Assembly (NCBI GenBank): GCA_002747015.1
Contig: NVXI01000003.1
Location: forward strand, 243,885 to 260,135
DNA: 16,251 nucleotides
Direction: 5' to 3'
Origin: Zetaproteobacteria bacterium
GTDB lineage: Bacteria > Pseudomonadota > Alphaproteobacteria > Micavibrionales > Micavibrionaceae
This document shows, one piece after another, positions 1 through 7,983 of the stretch; the stretch's first letter is position 1; every line of letters begins with the position of its first letter. Both the position numbers and the translations under genes were made by a program. The notes under the pieces were generated by a model, which had not been told where the DNA came from, did no database searches, and saw nothing but the letters and a program-made list of their open reading frames with translations.

Positions 1-907
1 CATCGTCTTCATCAGGCATATCCGATGCTGCATCATTCATTTTGAAAATTTCAGGCATATTTTCAGGCATATTTTTAGATTTATTATCCGTTTTATTTTC
101 TGAGGCGCTCTCATTCACCCCTTTATTTTTCAACCAAAAATACGCATCCCCATATTCAGATATTTTTGTACTGCGTCGCATAAAATCAACCGCCCGTTCC
201 GTATTTTGATCACAACCCGCGCCTTCATAAAAACATAAGCCAATATAGTAATAGATCGCACTTTCATGAAAATCATCAGAATAGACGCAGACATTATCCA
301 AACAGGATACTGCGCGATTTAAAATTTCAAAGCCGCCTTGCTCATCACCATGAAACAAACCGTCCTCTGCCCAGAAAAAATGAAAATAATAAGCATAAAA
401 TGAAGGTATCATCCCCTCGTCCATCAAGTCATTCAATATAGAATTTGCACGTTTTATTTCTTCCTTATTCTGGCTCTCACATAAGGCACAAGCCAAGTCA
501 TATCGTCCTTGTCTATCTCCTGCACCCGCTGCCTTTTCAAACAGCTCCAAAGCCTTGTTTTTACGGATTTGACGCACGGAAATCACTCTTTCCCAACCGT
601 AATAATAGCGCCCCAACAACCGCATTGCCGCCGTATGGCCCTGATCAGATGCTTGATTTAGATAATATTCAAATTGCTGCGCACTAATACCTGTTTGGCA
701 TGTTCCGTGAACACGCTGACCACATAACCAATAAATTGCATCTGCGTGCTGGTCATGTTCTGCCAAATATTTTGCGCAAGGGATCAGATCTTTTTCAATT
801 TCACTTATTCTATTGAAGCAATTAGACGTTTTATCAGACTGAGCCGTCAATTTCTCGTATTCACTCTCAAGCAAAAAGAAGGCTTTTGGTGTGTATTTTT
901 CAGACAT
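1..907 (-). CDS. Sel1-like repeat (TPR-type) protein, C-terminus cut off by window edge
   Basis: I translated the minus strand from the ATG at 907: 302 codons stay open to the left edge without a stop, so the 3' end is missing. Two stretches fit the Sel1-like repeat pattern: residues about 92-130 (A-x-x-x-LG-x-YYYG, then KA-x-x-LFEKAAGAG) and about 215-250 (A-x-YYYIGLCFYEGAG, then ERAVDFMRRS). Sel1 repeats are alpha-solenoid scaffolds that bind other proteins; no catalytic motif is visible. There is no signal peptide, so it is probably cytoplasmic. The tail after residue 262 is low-complexity and acidic, with MPENMPE encoded by a tandem repeat (positions 48-75). A weak AGG lies 5 nt before the ATG. 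It does not share an obvious function with the adjacent fatty-acid genes. Confidence 0.75.
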   Translation of the reverse strand, partial: MSEKYTPKAFFLLESEYEKLTAQSDKTSNCFNRISEIEKDLIPCAKYLAEHDQHADAIYWLCGQRVHGTCQTGISAQQFEYYLNQASDQGHTAAMRLLGRYYYGWERVISVRQIRKNKALELFEKAAGAGDRQGRYDLACALCESQNKEEIKRANSILNDLMDEGMIPSFYAYYFHFFWAEDGLFHGDEQGGFEILNRAVSCLDNVCVYSDDFHESAIYYYIGLCFYEGAGCDQNTERAVDFMRRSTKISEYGDAYFWLKNKGVNESASENKTDNKSKNMPENMPEIFKMNDAASDMPDEDD

Positions 908-1031
908 TCAGACCTATTCTTTCATGTTCGGCTATAATTCTGCCAAGAATTTCGAATAATTGCAACTTTCACCAATCATTTTTTCATGATTATAATGGCG
1001 TAAACCCAAGTAATGTAACATATTCAATTTG

Positions 1032-2816
1032 TTAAAATGATTTTACAGACGGTGCCATCAATGTGTCGCCACCAGCAAGAACCATTTTAAAACGCGCATC
1101 TGCCTCTGGCAGCATTCTGGCCATAAAAAATTGGGCGGTCTTGATTTTAGCTTCATAAAACTCTTGATCACCTTCACCCTTCGCCAATTTTCCTTGCGAT
1201 ACCAAAACCATACGACACCATATAAATGCCATCGCAACTAACGCAAAATGGCGTAAATAATCAACAGAAGCCGCACCCGCTTCATCAGGGTTCTTCAAGC
1301 CCTTCTGCGCAACCATCGCCGTGGCTTGCTGTAGCTTCATAAAGGACTTGGCCAACGGAAATATAAATTCCTGCATCTCTGGATTACCCTGATTTTCTTC
1401 TATGAAGGCTTGTACAGGGTGAAAGAAACGACGTAATAAACGCCCAAAATTCTGCGGCATTTTTCGCCCAACCAGATCCAGCGCCTGAACGCCGTTCGCA
1501 CCTTCATATATCTGTGCGATCCGTGCATCACGGATATATTGTTCGACCCCGCTCTCCCAGATATAACCATGACCGCCATAGATCTGCACCGTCATGTTGG
1601 CGACCTCTGATCCCATATCAGTTTGATACGCTTTTAAAATCGGGGTCAATAATGCAACAAGATCATCGGCGCGTTGACGTTCTTTCTCATCTGGATGTTT
1701 CAGAGAAATATCAAGTTCCATCCCGACCCAATAAGAGAGGGCACGCCCCCCTTCGGTGATCGCCTTGGACATCATCAGCATACGGCGAATATCAGGGTGC
1801 ACAATAATCGGATCAGCAGGTTTATCAGGTTCTTTCACGCCGGTTAAACTACGCATTTGCAAGCGTTCTTTGGCATAGGCCAAACCATTTTGATACGCAA
1901 CTTCGGCAATCCCAAGCCCCTGCATCGCCACACCCAAACGTGCATCATTCATCATCGCGAACATCGCACGTAAGCCTTTGTGCGGCGAGCCGACGAGCCA
2001 ACCCGTAGCATCATCAAAATTCATTACACATGTTGAATTCGCCTTGATGCCCATTTTATGCTCTAACGAACCGCAAGAAACCGCATTACGATCACCAACA
2101 TTACCATCATCATTTGGTATAAACTTTGGTACGATAAACAAAGATATACCACGCACACCTTCCGGTGCATCAGGCAATTTTGCCAAGACAAGATGAATAA
2201 TATTTTCGGTTAAATCATGTTCGCCCGCAGAAATAAAAATCTTGGTTCCCGTGATTTTATATGCACCATTTCCATCAGGTACCGCTTTGGTTTTGATCAA
2301 ACCTAAATCCGTTCCGCAATGTGGCTCGGTCAGGCACATCGTCCCCGACCAAACACCTTCCACCAATTTTGGTAGATATAAATCCTTTAATTCGTCGGTT
2401 CCGAATTTATGCAACGCTTCATATGCGCCATAAGATAACCCCGGATACATAGAGAGCGACATATTAGATGAACACAACATCTCCTTCATCGCGGTATTCA
2501 CCAACATTGGCATCCCCATGCCGCCATATTCAGGATCAGAGGCAAGCCCACACCAGCCATTCTCTGCAAAGGTGTCGTATGCCTCTTTAAAGCCCTTTGG
2601 CGTGGTTACTTCATCATTTTCAAGAACGCATCCGTCGCCGTCGCCGCTCTGGTTCAAGGGGAAAAACACTTCCTCGCACAACTTTGCGCCCTCTTCCAAT
2701 ATTTGATCGGCAAGCTCCATGGAAAAATCTTCGTACAGTTCCGACAGAACTTCCGCTTTTAAGAGATCATGGAAGATAAAACGAATATCATTTAAAGGCG
2801 GCGTATATACAGGCAT
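1032..2816 (-). CDS. Acyl-CoA dehydrogenase, long DmdC/FadE-like type
   Basis: FAD-dependent acyl-CoA dehydrogenase catalysing the first, alpha-beta oxidation step on an acyl-CoA. The 594-residue length and the MPVYTPPLNDIRF start are typical of the long subfamily that includes 3-methylmercaptopropionyl-CoA dehydrogenase (DmdC) and many proteobacterial dehydrogenases annotated as acyl-CoA dehydrogenase with a C-terminal domain. The N-terminal helical domain is followed by the flavin/substrate segment CLTEPHCGTD (161-170) and the beta-domain to about 280. The helical domain has QIYGGHGYIWESGVEQYIRD (411-430) and the conserved IYEGANG (436-442) with the expected catalytic glutamate E438. An extra C-terminal domain spans about 470-594. 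An AAGGA ribosome site precedes the ATG. It is separated from the beta-oxidation operon by an opposing small gene, so it must have its own promoter. Chain-length preference cannot be read from sequence; DMSP metabolism is possible but not shown. Confidence 0.93.
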   Translation of the reverse strand: MPVYTPPLNDIRFIFHDLLKAEVLSELYEDFSMELADQILEEGAKLCEEVFFPLNQSGDGDGCVLENDEVTTPKGFKEAYDTFAENGWCGLASDPEYGGMGMPMLVNTAMKEMLCSSNMSLSMYPGLSYGAYEALHKFGTDELKDLYLPKLVEGVWSGTMCLTEPHCGTDLGLIKTKAVPDGNGAYKITGTKIFISAGEHDLTENIIHLVLAKLPDAPEGVRGISLFIVPKFIPNDDGNVGDRNAVSCGSLEHKMGIKANSTCVMNFDDATGWLVGSPHKGLRAMFAMMNDARLGVAMQGLGIAEVAYQNGLAYAKERLQMRSLTGVKEPDKPADPIIVHPDIRRMLMMSKAITEGGRALSYWVGMELDISLKHPDEKERQRADDLVALLTPILKAYQTDMGSEVANMTVQIYGGHGYIWESGVEQYIRDARIAQIYEGANGVQALDLVGRKMPQNFGRLLRRFFHPVQAFIEENQGNPEMQEFIFPLAKSFMKLQQATAMVAQKGLKNPDEAGAASVDYLRHFALVAMAFIWCRMVLVSQGKLAKGEGDQEFYEAKIKTAQFFMARMLPEADARFKMVLAGGDTLMAPSVKSF

Positions 2817-2894
2817 AAATTATATCCTTCATAAAATTCTGTGCGACTAATTGTAATACAAAAATTGTCCTAGCAGGATAAAAAAAGCCGAAAA

Positions 2895-2924
2895 TTGATT
2901 ATATTCCAAACTTTGTGTTATGGT
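2895..2924 (+). promoter_or_regulatory. Candidate promoter for the small gene at 2955
   Basis: TTGATT (2895-2900), an 18-nt spacer and TATGGT (2919-2924) form a reasonable sigma-70-type promoter, giving a predicted start near 2931 and a leader of about 24 nt. The TTG at 2895 could formally begin a longer reading frame, but it would be the -35 hexamer itself, which favours the ATG at 2955. Confidence 0.4.
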
Positions 2925-2954
2925 TTTATGCGAAGAGTAAAAAAGGTATTGATA

Positions 2955-3272
2955 ATGGATAGCCCCTTAACGGCAGTTCAAAAGATAACAGAGCACAATT
3001 ACGGTGATTTCTATAAAGAGGGTGGTCTGCTTACACTGGTGTTTTCTAAACAAACGACAAGCGAATCTGCTATGAAACATATGTGCAGCGATCTATATGC
3101 AACTGGCATTATGGAGGGTCAACCCACACCACTACCCCATAATATTTATGATGAATTATCACAAGAACTTCCAACAGATCTTGCCGAAAATGCCTCCATA
3201 AAGCTTGGCCAAAACGCAGATCATATTATTATAGAAATCCATACACCAGCGATGAGCTTAGTGGCTGAGTAG
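2955..3272 (+). CDS. Small protein of unknown function (105 aa)
   Basis: I do not recognise this protein. The reading frame extends back to 2895, but the ATG at 2955 is the better start: AAAAGG lies 8 nt upstream and a candidate promoter overlaps the longer version. The product has 105 residues, with no signal peptide, no membrane segment and no cysteine-rich motif; it looks like a small soluble alpha/beta protein ending in a strand-like segment (DHIIIEIHTPAMSLVAE). It sits alone on the plus strand between two minus-strand fatty-acid oxidation genes, divergent from the acyl-CoA dehydrogenase and convergent with the hydratase/dehydrogenase gene (23-nt gap). That position is suggestive of a link to the pathway but proves nothing. 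Confidence 0.55.
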   Translation: MDSPLTAVQKITEHNYGDFYKEGGLLTLVFSKQTTSESAMKHMCSDLYATGIMEGQPTPLPHNIYDELSQELPTDLAENASIKLGQNADHIIIEIHTPAMSLVAE

Positions 3273-3295
3273 ATTGACATTCAACATACACAACC

Positions 3296-5716
3296 TTAAT
3301 TTCTCAGCGGTTTTCCGGTGGTTAGCATATGCTCAATCCGGTCCAGCGTCCCATCATTGCGCAGCAATTTCATAAATTCCTGAAGCTCTAGCTTAATAAG
3401 ATCATCTTCACTCAATGCTTCGGTGTAATCGGTATCGCCGCCGGATAAAACCGTTGCAACATGCTCGGACACAACAACATCATAGGGTGTTGCTTTACCT
3501 GATTTGCGTAAGTCTGATACCGCCAACTTCAATGCCATTTTCGCACCCGCACCGCCAAGGCGAATATCTGTAATTTTTCCCGGTGGAGTATACCCATCGG
3601 CAAGCTTCAAGGCACGCTGCTTTGCGTCATAAAGCAAACGATCGCGGTTCATACTGATCCCATCCGTTTCACGGAAATAACCAATGTCTACCGCTTCGAA
3701 TGCCGATTTGGACACCGTGGCCATACCGATCACTTCAAACGCTTTACGCACCGCCCCAACAGGCGTTGTATCGGGTGAAAACCAAATATTTTCTTTGCCG
3801 ATCTTACCCATGTCCACCGCAAATTTGGCGCGCTCACGCTCTTGCATACGCAGGATCATTTCCTTACAACCACCCCAACCAGGAAGAAGGCCAACGCCGA
3901 CCTCCACAAGTCCGGTATAGGTTTCCGCATGCGCCTGCACCGCGTCCGCAGCCAATAAAATCTCGCAACCACCACCAAGTGCCATGCCACTTGGCGCACT
4001 AACCATTGGGAAATCTGCAAATTTTAGATCCATAAAGACCTTTTGCCCACGCGAAATAAAGCTCTCCACTTGTTGCCACATCGCAATATTAATCATGAAA
4101 ATTGCGAGCCCCAGATTTGCGCCTGCAGAGAAATGCGTGGCTTCATTATAAATAACCAGCGCATTATATTCATCGGACTTGGAGATCAGCTTTTTCGTCT
4201 CTTCCAATAAATCAAAAGTGCCCTCATCAAACGTATTCATTTTAGAAGTTTTTTCAAAGCAGAGCACCCCATCACCAATATCCCAGAGCTTCGCCGATCC
4301 GTTTTTAAGCACTGGCTCAGATATCAACTTAATGTCCCGCAAAAGCAAGACACCATCAGGACGCACAACATCGTGATATTCCCCGTCCATGCCAAAATAT
4401 TGCTGTTTGCCGTTTTCAATTCGGTAGAATGTGCCATCACCCACTTGTTCAAGAATATCAGGCACACCAATATCGGCCACCAACAATTGATCCGCAAACC
4501 ATTTCGGGCCAAGCGCATCAATCATCTCAAATGGACCCGCCTTCCAATTATAGCCGAGCTTCATGCCCTCATCGATATCATGGATACTGTCCGCAATATC
4601 ACCAACCAGTTCCGCCGCATAAAACAACGTTTTCTTCAAAACTTCCCATGCATATTTACCGCCTGCATCATCTGTGGTGACGACAGCCTTAAGTCCTTTA
4701 CGGCCGGCATCAATGCTCTTTAATTTTGGTTTAGATGCTTTTGTATAGCTCGTTTCATCAAATTCATCGGCGTTCAGTGAAAGAGCTTGCTTCTCCCGCG
4801 TGCCTTTGGGGACATCGGGGTTAAGACGATAAAACCCGCCCTTGCCTTTTCGGCCCGTATAGCCCTGCGCGATCATCTCATGGATAAATTTATGATCAAT
4901 AAACACATCGCGGTATGCATCATCTTTCGGTAAATTCGTCAGCAGACTTTCCGAGAGTTTAGGCATCAAATCAATACCCACCAAATCGATCAGCGCAAAT
5001 ACGCCGGTTTTAGGAATACCGCAAGGCTTGCCCATTACCGCATCGGCAGTTTCAACGGAAATTCCTTGTTTGATGGCTTCATTCACACCAACGGTTAACC
5101 AATAAACACCCAACCGGTTGGCAATAAACCCCGGACGATCATGACAGGCCACAACACCTTTGCCCAAACGCTCATCACAAAATGTGCGTACAGTTTCGAT
5201 AGCATCTTGGCGCGTGTCCTTGCCGACAACCAATTCTAGAAGACGCATATAACGCGGCGGATTAAAGAAATGGGTAATCATGAAATCTTTTTTAAACTCG
5301 GCAGGCTGCCCTTGCGCCAATTGATGCAACGGAATTGTCGACGTATTAGAAGAGATAATAGAGCCTTTTTTTCGATGTTTCTGTAGCATTTCATAGGTTT
5401 TATGCTTGATCTCAAGATTTTCAACGACCACCTCGATAATCCAATCAACATCGGCGAGCAGCTCCAGATCATCTTCCAGATTTCCGCATGTAATCAAATC
5501 CGCATTACTTTTACGCATAAATGCCGCAGGCTGGGCCTTAAGCATTTTCGCAACTGCGCCTTCGGCAAAAGCATTCCTGTTCCCACCAAAATCATCCAGC
5601 TTCGGTGGCACAATATCCAATAACACAACGGGAAATCCCGCATTCGCAACCTGCGCAGCAATCCCGCTGCCCATCACGCCTGCACCAATGACGGCTATTT
5701 TGTTAATTTGGGTCAT
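3296..5716 (-). CDS. Fused 3-hydroxyacyl-CoA dehydrogenase / enoyl-CoA hydratase, FadN-like domain order
   Basis: Bifunctional beta-oxidation enzyme of 806 residues that should hydrate enoyl-CoA and oxidise the 3-hydroxyacyl-CoA with NAD. The dehydrogenase is N-terminal: dinucleotide motif GAGVMG (11-16), SSNTS (122-126), HFFNP with catalytic His149, and Glu161 as its usual partner. C-terminal dehydrogenase domains follow to about 460. The crotonase domain spans about 480-690 with the oxyanion-hole segments FSAGANL (529-535) and MALGGGCE (578-585), and both expected catalytic glutamates, E585 and E605 (GLVEVGVGLLPGWGG). This order, dehydrogenase first, is that of Bacillus FadN and many alphaproteobacterial homologues, and is the reverse of E. 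coli FadB/FadJ. An AAGAAGG ribosome site lies 10 nt before the ATG. It is the last gene of the thiolase-lipoprotein-hydratase operon, 20 nt after the lipoprotein stop. Confidence 0.95.
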   Translation of the reverse strand: MTQINKIAVIGAGVMGSGIAAQVANAGFPVVLLDIVPPKLDDFGGNRNAFAEGAVAKMLKAQPAAFMRKSNADLITCGNLEDDLELLADVDWIIEVVVENLEIKHKTYEMLQKHRKKGSIISSNTSTIPLHQLAQGQPAEFKKDFMITHFFNPPRYMRLLELVVGKDTRQDAIETVRTFCDERLGKGVVACHDRPGFIANRLGVYWLTVGVNEAIKQGISVETADAVMGKPCGIPKTGVFALIDLVGIDLMPKLSESLLTNLPKDDAYRDVFIDHKFIHEMIAQGYTGRKGKGGFYRLNPDVPKGTREKQALSLNADEFDETSYTKASKPKLKSIDAGRKGLKAVVTTDDAGGKYAWEVLKKTLFYAAELVGDIADSIHDIDEGMKLGYNWKAGPFEMIDALGPKWFADQLLVADIGVPDILEQVGDGTFYRIENGKQQYFGMDGEYHDVVRPDGVLLLRDIKLISEPVLKNGSAKLWDIGDGVLCFEKTSKMNTFDEGTFDLLEETKKLISKSDEYNALVIYNEATHFSAGANLGLAIFMINIAMWQQVESFISRGQKVFMDLKFADFPMVSAPSGMALGGGCEILLAADAVQAHAETYTGLVEVGVGLLPGWGGCKEMILRMQERERAKFAVDMGKIGKENIWFSPDTTPVGAVRKAFEVIGMATVSKSAFEAVDIGYFRETDGISMNRDRLLYDAKQRALKLADGYTPPGKITDIRLGGAGAKMALKLAVSDLRKSGKATPYDVVVSEHVATVLSGGDTDYTEALSEDDLIKLELQEFMKLLRNDGTLDRIEHMLTTGKPLRN

Positions 5717-5736
5717 TATTTTCTGCCTTCTTAAAA

Positions 5737-6201
5737 TTAGTCTTTTACAAGCGCAACTTCAGCCATACGGGTCAGGTTATAAAGGTTATATGCCCCTGTT
5801 AGATTTTTCTGATATTGCTCAAATGTCATATCCGTTGTTTCATATTCCTGTGCAAAATGGAGATAGCTCTTCGTTAGGTTTTCTAATTGTTTTGGCTTTA
5901 TGCTAAAGGGTAAAACATATTCTATGATGTATTTATTATAACATTCAGTTGATGTAACAGACATTGCCTTCGGAATTTCCTGCCCAGGCTTAAGATCTTT
6001 TAGACAAACATTTGCATATTGTTCCAATGCGTACTCCCAAGTTACTTTTTCAGCTTTAAGACTAAAATCAATGTGATCTTTTGAATACTTTGAAGGAGCA
6101 CCCTTTATCGTTAAGGTTCCTTTATCTGATGTATAAGTCTTCGTGACAGGGTTACAGCCAGCCGTAAATAATAAAGAAACTATAAGCAAAAGCCTTGTCA
6201 T
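5737..6201 (-). CDS. Small predicted lipoprotein inside the beta-oxidation operon
   Basis: A longer frame runs back to 6252, but the start is the ATG at 6201: this gives 154 residues beginning MTRLLLIVSLLFTAGC, a lipoprotein signal peptide with lipobox FTAGC and the lipidated cysteine at residue 16. The ATG lies 2 nt after the thiolase stop codon, with a strong GGAGG inside the thiolase gene, so translation is probably coupled. The mature part (about 138 residues) is polar, with two further cysteines (in NVCLKD and STECYNK) that could form a disulfide in the periplasm. No known family is recognised. A membrane-anchored periplasmic protein between two cytoplasmic fatty-acid enzymes is unusual; a role in fatty-acid handling at the envelope is only an inference. 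Its codons are more AT-rich than those of its neighbours, consistent with later insertion. Confidence 0.8.
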   Translation of the reverse strand: MTRLLLIVSLLFTAGCNPVTKTYTSDKGTLTIKGAPSKYSKDHIDFSLKAEKVTWEYALEQYANVCLKDLKPGQEIPKAMSVTSTECYNKYIIEYVLPFSIKPKQLENLTKSYLHFAQEYETTDMTFEQYQKNLTGAYNLYNLTRMAEVALVKD

Positions 6202-6203
6202 TT

Positions 6204-7331
6204 TTAAATCGCCTCCAAAATAGTCGCAATGCCTTGACCGCCACCGATACACATCGTGGCCAGCGCGTATTTCTTACCCTCACGTTTCAAAAGGCTTGCC
6301 GCCTTACCTGTAATACGCGCACCCGACGCGCCAAGCGGATGACCCAACGCAATCGCACCGCCATCGAGATTAACTTTCGCGATATCAATACCAAGCTCTT
6401 TAATCACCGACAGACCTTGCGCGGCAAATGCCTCGTTCAGTTCAATAATATCAATATCGGCGAGTGTTAAACCTGCACGCTCTAATGCTTTGTTCGTCGC
6501 AGGGACAGGGCCAATACCCATAATTTCTGCCGCACAACCAGACACGGCCACGGATTTAATTCGCGCAAGTTTCTCAAGCCCATGTTTATCCGCGTATTCT
6601 TCTGAACAGACAAGCACCGCCGCCGATCCATCGGTGAGTGGTGAAGACGTCGCCGCGGTCACACTACCGCCCTCTAAAAATGCGGGATTAAGGGTTGCTA
6701 GTTTTTCAGTTGAGCTATCAGGGCGGATCGTACCATCCGCTTTTACATCGCCAATGGAAACAATTTCATCATCGAACTTGCCATCTTTCGCAGCGGCAGC
6801 GGCCTTATGATGAGAAGCAACTGCGAACTCATCCTGCGCCACACGATCAATTTCATATTTTGTGGCCAAATTTTCCGCTGTTTCACCCATGCCTATATAT
6901 GCTTGCGGATAGGCATCAAAAAGCACAGGATTCGGCATTGGATTAAAGCCCCCCATAGGAATGCGGCTCATACTTTCCACACCTGCGGCAATAAACACAT
7001 CACCTGCGTTCATTTGAATCATCCCTGCCGCCATATGTATGGTGCTCATGGATGAACCACAAAAACGGTTTAGAGTTGCGCCCGCTACACTATCCGGTAA
7101 TCCGGCGTGTCCCGCCACCAACTTCGCAATGTTAAAGCCTTGCTCTGCCTCTGGAAAAGCACAGCCCATCAGTAAATCTTCTATATCAGCAACCTTCACA
7201 CCAGTCGTAGAAACCAAAGACTTCACGACCTCTGCCGCCATATCATCAGGGCGAACCTTTGCCAACTCACCCTTATTTGCAAAATGCATGGGAGAGCGTT
7301 TGAAGCCACAGATAACAACTGATTTTTGCAT
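6204..7331 (-). CDS. fadA: Acetyl-CoA C-acyltransferase (thiolase), FadA-like
   Basis: Thiolase that cleaves 3-ketoacyl-CoA with CoA, the last step of each beta-oxidation round. All active-site elements are present: nucleophilic Cys91 in NRFCGSSMSTIHMAAG, the NEAF motif (299-302), His331 in GHPLGASGAR and the second catalytic Cys361 in CIGGGQG. The length of 375 residues is slightly shorter than the usual 390 or so, without loss of a motif. It is the first gene of a minus-strand operon followed by a lipoprotein and the hydratase/dehydrogenase. AAAAGGG lies about 8 nt before the ATG. The company of the hydratase/dehydrogenase supports degradation rather than biosynthetic acetoacetyl-CoA formation, so I use fadA; the biosynthetic acetyl-CoA acetyltransferase is the alternative. 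Confidence 0.93.
   Translation of the reverse strand: MQKSVVICGFKRSPMHFANKGELAKVRPDDMAAEVVKSLVSTTGVKVADIEDLLMGCAFPEAEQGFNIAKLVAGHAGLPDSVAGATLNRFCGSSMSTIHMAAGMIQMNAGDVFIAAGVESMSRIPMGGFNPMPNPVLFDAYPQAYIGMGETAENLATKYEIDRVAQDEFAVASHHKAAAAAKDGKFDDEIVSIGDVKADGTIRPDSSTEKLATLNPAFLEGGSVTAATSSPLTDGSAAVLVCSEEYADKHGLEKLARIKSVAVSGCAAEIMGIGPVPATNKALERAGLTLADIDIIELNEAFAAQGLSVIKELGIDIAKVNLDGGAIALGHPLGASGARITGKAASLLKREGKKYALATMCIGGGQGIATILEAI
6212..6216 (-). promoter_or_regulatory. Ribosome binding site for the lipoprotein, within the thiolase gene
   Basis: GGAGG on the minus strand lies in the last codons of the thiolase gene, 10 nt before the ATG at 6201. It fixes the lipoprotein start at 6201 rather than the upstream in-frame codon at 6252 and implies translational coupling across the 2-nt gap. 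Confidence 0.7.
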
Positions 7332-7423
7332 AATAATCCCTTTTCAATGATGTGTCGCGCAAGAGCTGCATGCGCATGGTACATTGATACGTTCTTTGGG
7401 TCTATACTCTTTCCAGAGGCAAC

Positions 7424-7429
7424 ATTATA
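7424..7429 (-). promoter_or_regulatory. Candidate -10 element of the beta-oxidation operon
   Basis: A perfect TATAAT on the minus strand lies about 93 nt upstream of the thiolase ATG. No good -35 hexamer is seen at 16-18 nt, so an activator may be needed. The predicted leader of about 85 nt contains the palindrome ATGCGCAT (7370-7377), a possible regulator site. The same 192-bp gap must also hold the plus-strand promoter of the TIGR02300 gene; TTGACA (7460-7465) is a -35 candidate there but its -10 is poor. Confidence 0.35.
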
Positions 7430-7523
7430 CTGTAGAAATATTATCTATATATTTAGAATTTGACAGTAGCCTAAAAATAAGGCACTTGAAGAGAAAATAA
7501 CCCTGCTAAGGAGAACTATAAAA

Positions 7524-7907
7524 GTGAGTACAGCAATAAACCCTATGGGACTCAAAAGAATTTGCACAAACTGTGGCGGACGTTTCTACGACCTGAACAA
7601 CCGCCCAATCATGTGCCCATCCTGTGATACAGAATTTACAGGCGAAGTGAAAACCAAAACACGCCGCGGACGCGTTGCCGCAGTTGAAGCCGTTAAAGAG
7701 GCTCCAGCCAAAAAAGAAGAGGGCGAAATTCAAGATGAAGATCCAGAAGTAGAAGTGATTAGTCTTGACGATGCAGAACCTTCTGCGCCTGAAGAAAGTA
7801 AAAAGACCAATGTTGATGAGGATACTTTAGACGATATCCCTGATGTTGGTGGGGATATTGATGATGATCCCGATACAGATGCAGCTCTTCTGGATGAAGA
7901 AGAATAA
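7524..7907 (+). CDS. TIGR02300 family protein (FYDLN zinc-ribbon protein with acidic tail)
   Basis: A 127-residue protein starting at GTG, with AAGGAG 9 nt upstream. The N-terminus is a zinc ribbon, CTNC (14-17) and CPSC (31-34), around the signature FYDLN (21-25). From about residue 60 the protein is a strongly acidic, probably disordered tail rich in Asp and Glu. This combination defines the TIGR02300 family, conserved in Alphaproteobacteria but without an established function; a small RNA- or protein-binding role is plausible from the ribbon. It is followed directly by an intrinsic terminator and then prmA on the same strand. It is the clearest taxonomic marker in the window. Confidence 0.93.
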   Translation: MSTAINPMGLKRICTNCGGRFYDLNNRPIMCPSCDTEFTGEVKTKTRRGRVAAVEAVKEAPAKKEEGEIQDEDPEVEVISLDDAEPSAPEESKKTNVDEDTLDDIPDVGGDIDDDPDTDAALLDEEE

Positions 7908-7928
7908 AGAAATTAAATAATATAGTAT

Positions 7929-7960
7929 GAAGGGGCCCATTAACGCCCCTTCTATTTTCT
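7929..7960 (+). terminator. Intrinsic terminator after the TIGR02300 gene
   Basis: A perfect 8-bp stem, GAAGGGGC (7929-7936) with GCCCCTTC (7945-7952), has an 8-nt loop and is followed by TATTTTCT. It begins 22 nt after the TIGR02300 stop. Because it lies upstream of prmA on the same strand, prmA is reached by read-through or by a promoter close by. The ATG at 7927 is immediately beside the stem, which argues against its use as the prmA start. Confidence 0.75.
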
Positions 7961-7983
7961 CTGACACATCAGGTTTTTACCCC

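Noticed and set aside
980..1000. AATCAT/ATGATT hairpin between the acyl-CoA dehydrogenase and Sel1-like genes as a terminator
   Set aside because: The stem has only 6 AT-rich pairs and no T-tract follows on the minus strand.
7924..7929. ATG 7927 as the prmA start
   Set aside because: It borders the terminator stem and adds 19 residues not typical of PrmA; GTG 7984 is preferred.
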